A model generated the notes under the pieces. The model saw nothing but the letters and a program-made list of their open reading frames with translations, made no database searches and was not told where the DNA came from. Shown one piece after another: positions 61,635-64,000 of a stretch of 64,000 nucleotides of DNA. Source of the stretch: Aquatica leii (Eukaryota; Arthropoda; Insecta; Coleoptera; Lampyridae); NCBI GenBank assembly GCA_035610365.1, contig CM069432.1:171428035-171492034 (forward strand), written 5' to 3'. Within the stretch, counting starts at the first letter, position 1. Each line of letters starts with the position of its first letter. Position numbers and translations under genes: made by a program.

Positions 61635-61860
61635 TTTGCATGTAGGAAAGCATAGTGTTTATAGGTAAATGTTGGGGATATACCGATATATATATATATA
61701 TATAGGAAAATATGGGGATGTACAAGGAAATATAAGAATGTGTAGGAAAATACGGGATGTATAAGAAAAAACAAGGATGTGTAGGAAAATATGGAGATGT
61801 ACGGATGAATATTGGGATGTATTTAGTATAAGAGGATGTATGGTGTACAAAAAGTGATGA
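61635..61860. repeat. Degenerate ~25-30-bp minisatellite with (TA)n core
   Basis: Repeats of gtgtaggaaaatatgg and aaggatgtgtaggaaaata with variable spacing, next to a (TA)n run at 61685-61703. Open frames on the minus strand here are periodic Tyr/Ile/Pro-rich translations of the repeat. Confidence 0.85.
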
Positions 61861-62700
61861 TGGTTTCTCCCTCGAAAAAAACATAAAAATACTCAAATAC
61901 CAAATGTGACGAGTAATAAATATTTTCGTAATTATTTGAACTCGCTTATAATTAAATAATCACAACCGCTTAAATATACTATAAGTATTAGTAAAATACC
62001 CATTAACTATAATGGTATAATATTTAGTATCTCTAAAGCAGCCAGTCTACTAAAAATTGTCGCACTGAAAATATTAAAATAACAATTTCAGTAAACTGTT
62101 GTAATTACCTACTAATAACATTAATTAAAAAAAACCTTTTCTTAAATGAATTGGAAGGTAACAAGGAATCAGTGGAAAAATAATATTTGGTATACATAGA
62201 ATACATGTTTGAGTAAAATATCGTAGATGCTACAGGTGTATTAAATACACCATATACTAAAATTTACTAGATTATAGTTGAATATTCGTTTAATCAACGG
62301 TTATAACCGTACGTTACTTTTATCAGATTTAGGTATCAATAAATTATTGTTTGTTTTTAGAAAACGACTTGTAGAATTTATCAAAGTTTAAAGAAATAAA
62401 TCTCGTACCATTTAGATTAATTATATTACTTGTGTTGGCAAAGTTGGTAAAAACGTTAACTATTTCTTCCCTTAACCTTTCTTGGTTTTTGTATTAATGC
62501 TAACTGAGTATGTCCTCAGTATCTTTATGAGATTAATAATGGGTAATTTTTAATTAGAGTAGTTAAATACAAACTTGGACGTAAACGCCAGAGAGTGAGC
62601 TATATTCTAGGCTAAACGCAAATCTAATTTTTGTCAATTATCTTTTATATTTGTTGTCAAGTACTTATGTTAATCAGTATTTGAAAATTTGCGTTGCCAA
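61861..62700. other. No gene supported
   Basis: AT-rich spacer with no assignable feature. Confidence 0.45.
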
Positions 62701-62739
62701 GTAAAATACTTAAACTGCTTTTTACCAATAACTTTTTTA

Positions 62740-62960
62740 AAGTAATAAAATTTTCAATAAGAATTTTCCACTTCTATTTTCAGAATTGACTTTTGGAAAT
62801 TTTGTGTTAATATATCCAACTTCTTAATAAATAAAGTGTGTTCAGATTGGATAACATAACATTTAAAAAGTTGTATATGTATGGGTGTTATGTAGTTAAT
62901 TTCACATCTTTTTATACATATAGTACGGTTATGCAATGCAATTAGTTTGTTAGTTGACAG
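62740..62960 (-). pseudogene. Inverted N-terminal piece of Penelope-like element 4
   Basis: Minus-strand frame 62936-62754 encodes CIKRCEINYITPIHIQLFKC and SEHTLFIKKLDIL, matching the N-terminal region of PLE 2 (LKMCKLNLVNPTHIQQFFKC, EHTPFNNKLDRL). It lies head to head with a plus-strand 3' piece of a related PLE, which begins about 80 bases to its right. Confidence 0.68.
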
Positions 62961-63039
62961 TTACATGTGTCTTGATTGTATTTTCGCAGGATTGTATTGT
63001 ACCAAGTTATTATTAACACAATAACAATACAATCTATAA

Positions 63040-63690
63040 CTATTATAATACTAAAGACAAAATAAAGCTAATTGACAAACACAATGTTATATATAAAATT
63101 GATTGTATCGGTTGTAATAAATGCTATATCTGCCAAACATAACAAAAAACTATTAATTCAATCAAAAACCGCCAATATGATATGTAAAAGCAAAAAAACA
63201 GAATCAGGTCTTGCTCTCCATCTAATATAGATTACTATTTTGATTTTAGCAACTCTACGATACTATATATTAAACTCAAGCTTAATAAAACAAATTGCAA
63301 AACATAAAATTGATACAGTGTACTTACTACAATGTTAATTCAAGAATTTCCTGATTCTGTTGTTTAGTTCTTAGCTTATTCATCCACTGCTAAAATTTTT
63401 GAATGCACACGATCTTATTTTGTAATTTTAGTGCTATTAGTATTTTATTTAATAACTGTATTTGCGTACCACTCTACTTATTCTAAGTTTTCCGTAAATA
63501 ATGTTTTTCACTATCATCTTAGTCTACTAAATTTTAAGTTTTTTATAAGAAAAAAGTAATAGATAATAAACCTGTATACTTATGTTGTTTTCTCTTAATA
63601 AATTTAGTTGCCATGATGAAGTTAACAGTCGTGATCCACGTGAAATTGCCATAAGAAAACACGAAGTACTGTTTTTTACCTATCCTTTGT
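63040..63690 (+). pseudogene. 3' piece of Penelope-like element 4 with GIY-YIG and terminus
   Basis: Encodes DKHNVIYKIDCIGCNKCYIC then QT and a stop, close to DKHDVVYKLDCTGCNACYIG of PLE 2. The catalytic-domain G of YIGQT is C here. Farther on, 63608-63655 resembles the PLE terminal motif (gttgccatgatgaagttaac, then gtgaaattgccataag) with a damaged hammerhead core. Stops and frameshifts are frequent. Confidence 0.7.
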
Positions 63691-64000
63691 ATAAAAAAAA
63701 TTAACCAACTAACTTTAAACGTTAATACTATAGAATCTGTTTGATAATGATAACTAAATCCTTAATAAAAAAAAGTAAAGCAGCATAAAAACAAACAAAA
63801 AAGATATTAGAGTTGAATACTTCTTAAAGTTTCCTTTTTTAGAGCACAGATTGAAAAATAGATGAGACTTAAAAACTAAATGTTTTGTTAAATCCTCAAA
63901 TATAAAAGTTCTAAATTTTGTTCCAAACTTTATAATCACACTGAATGTACTATTACATGTAGGTATTCACATCTTAATAATTACTACCAATGTTATTTCA
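63691..64000. other. No gene supported
   Basis: AT-rich sequence to the window end; nothing recognised. Confidence 0.45.

Noticed and set aside
61624-61896. 90-codon minus-strand frame rich in Tyr, Ile, Pro
   Set aside because: Translation of a minisatellite; periodic composition with no domain.

Overview
The window reads as AT-rich eukaryotic intergenic DNA built almost entirely from transposable elements of many ages. I found no convincing host gene, functional tRNA or rRNA. The organism is most likely an arthropod, probably an insect. The reasons are the mix of families (Penelope-like elements with GIY-YIG domains, RTE and Jockey/CR1-like LINEs, Harbinger, pogo, Tc1/mariner relatives including a DD82E type), a 55-bp intron in the Harbinger gene, and a MADF domain carried by a DNA transposon. 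The species call is inference.

Layout. 0-5 kb: a compact, complete-looking hammerhead ribozyme (829-872, minus), a Penelope terminal relic, then a Harbinger transposase split by a 1.4-kb insertion. 5-7.4 kb: a minus-strand Penelope-like element (PLE) between inverted repeat arms. 9-11.8 kb: a deleted DD82E-type transposase and a second, catalytically dead Harbinger copy, both minus. 13.6-16.4 kb: a pogo/Tigger-like element with unusual repeated motifs near its ends. 17.7-20.9 kb: a nearly intact PLE, with 200-bp direct terminal repeats and an ORF broken by one stop codon. 21-28 kb: a tRNA-like SINE head, a relic mariner with long terminal inverted repeats, and a 973-bp foldback MITE with TA duplications. 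28.8-30.1 kb: a nearly intact DD82E transposase with one homopolymer frameshift. 31-33.2 kb: a Tc1 relic and a decayed RTE. 36.9-38.6 kb: a 165-175-bp repeat array and a TTCGACG-rich minisatellite. 41.2-45.1 kb: a nearly full-length RTE (three disabling changes) and a PLE 3' relic. 47.1-49.3 kb: a large foldback element carrying a nested MADF-encoding element. 50.9-52.6 kb: a small MITE, a palindrome, a gag-like ORF and a tandem repeat. 53-59.1 kb: three Jockey/CR1-like LINE copies, one broken by a MITE. 60-64 kb: a MITE, a minisatellite and a PLE copy with an inverted 5' piece.

The genes do not form a pathway; each encoded its own element's mobility. The most interesting thread is RNA. Hammerhead-like cores occur at the ends of several PLEs and once as an orphan, with very short or self-complementary helix III. 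This suggests ribozyme-processed retroelement transcripts in this genome. All coordinates for degenerate elements are approximate and no searches were run.
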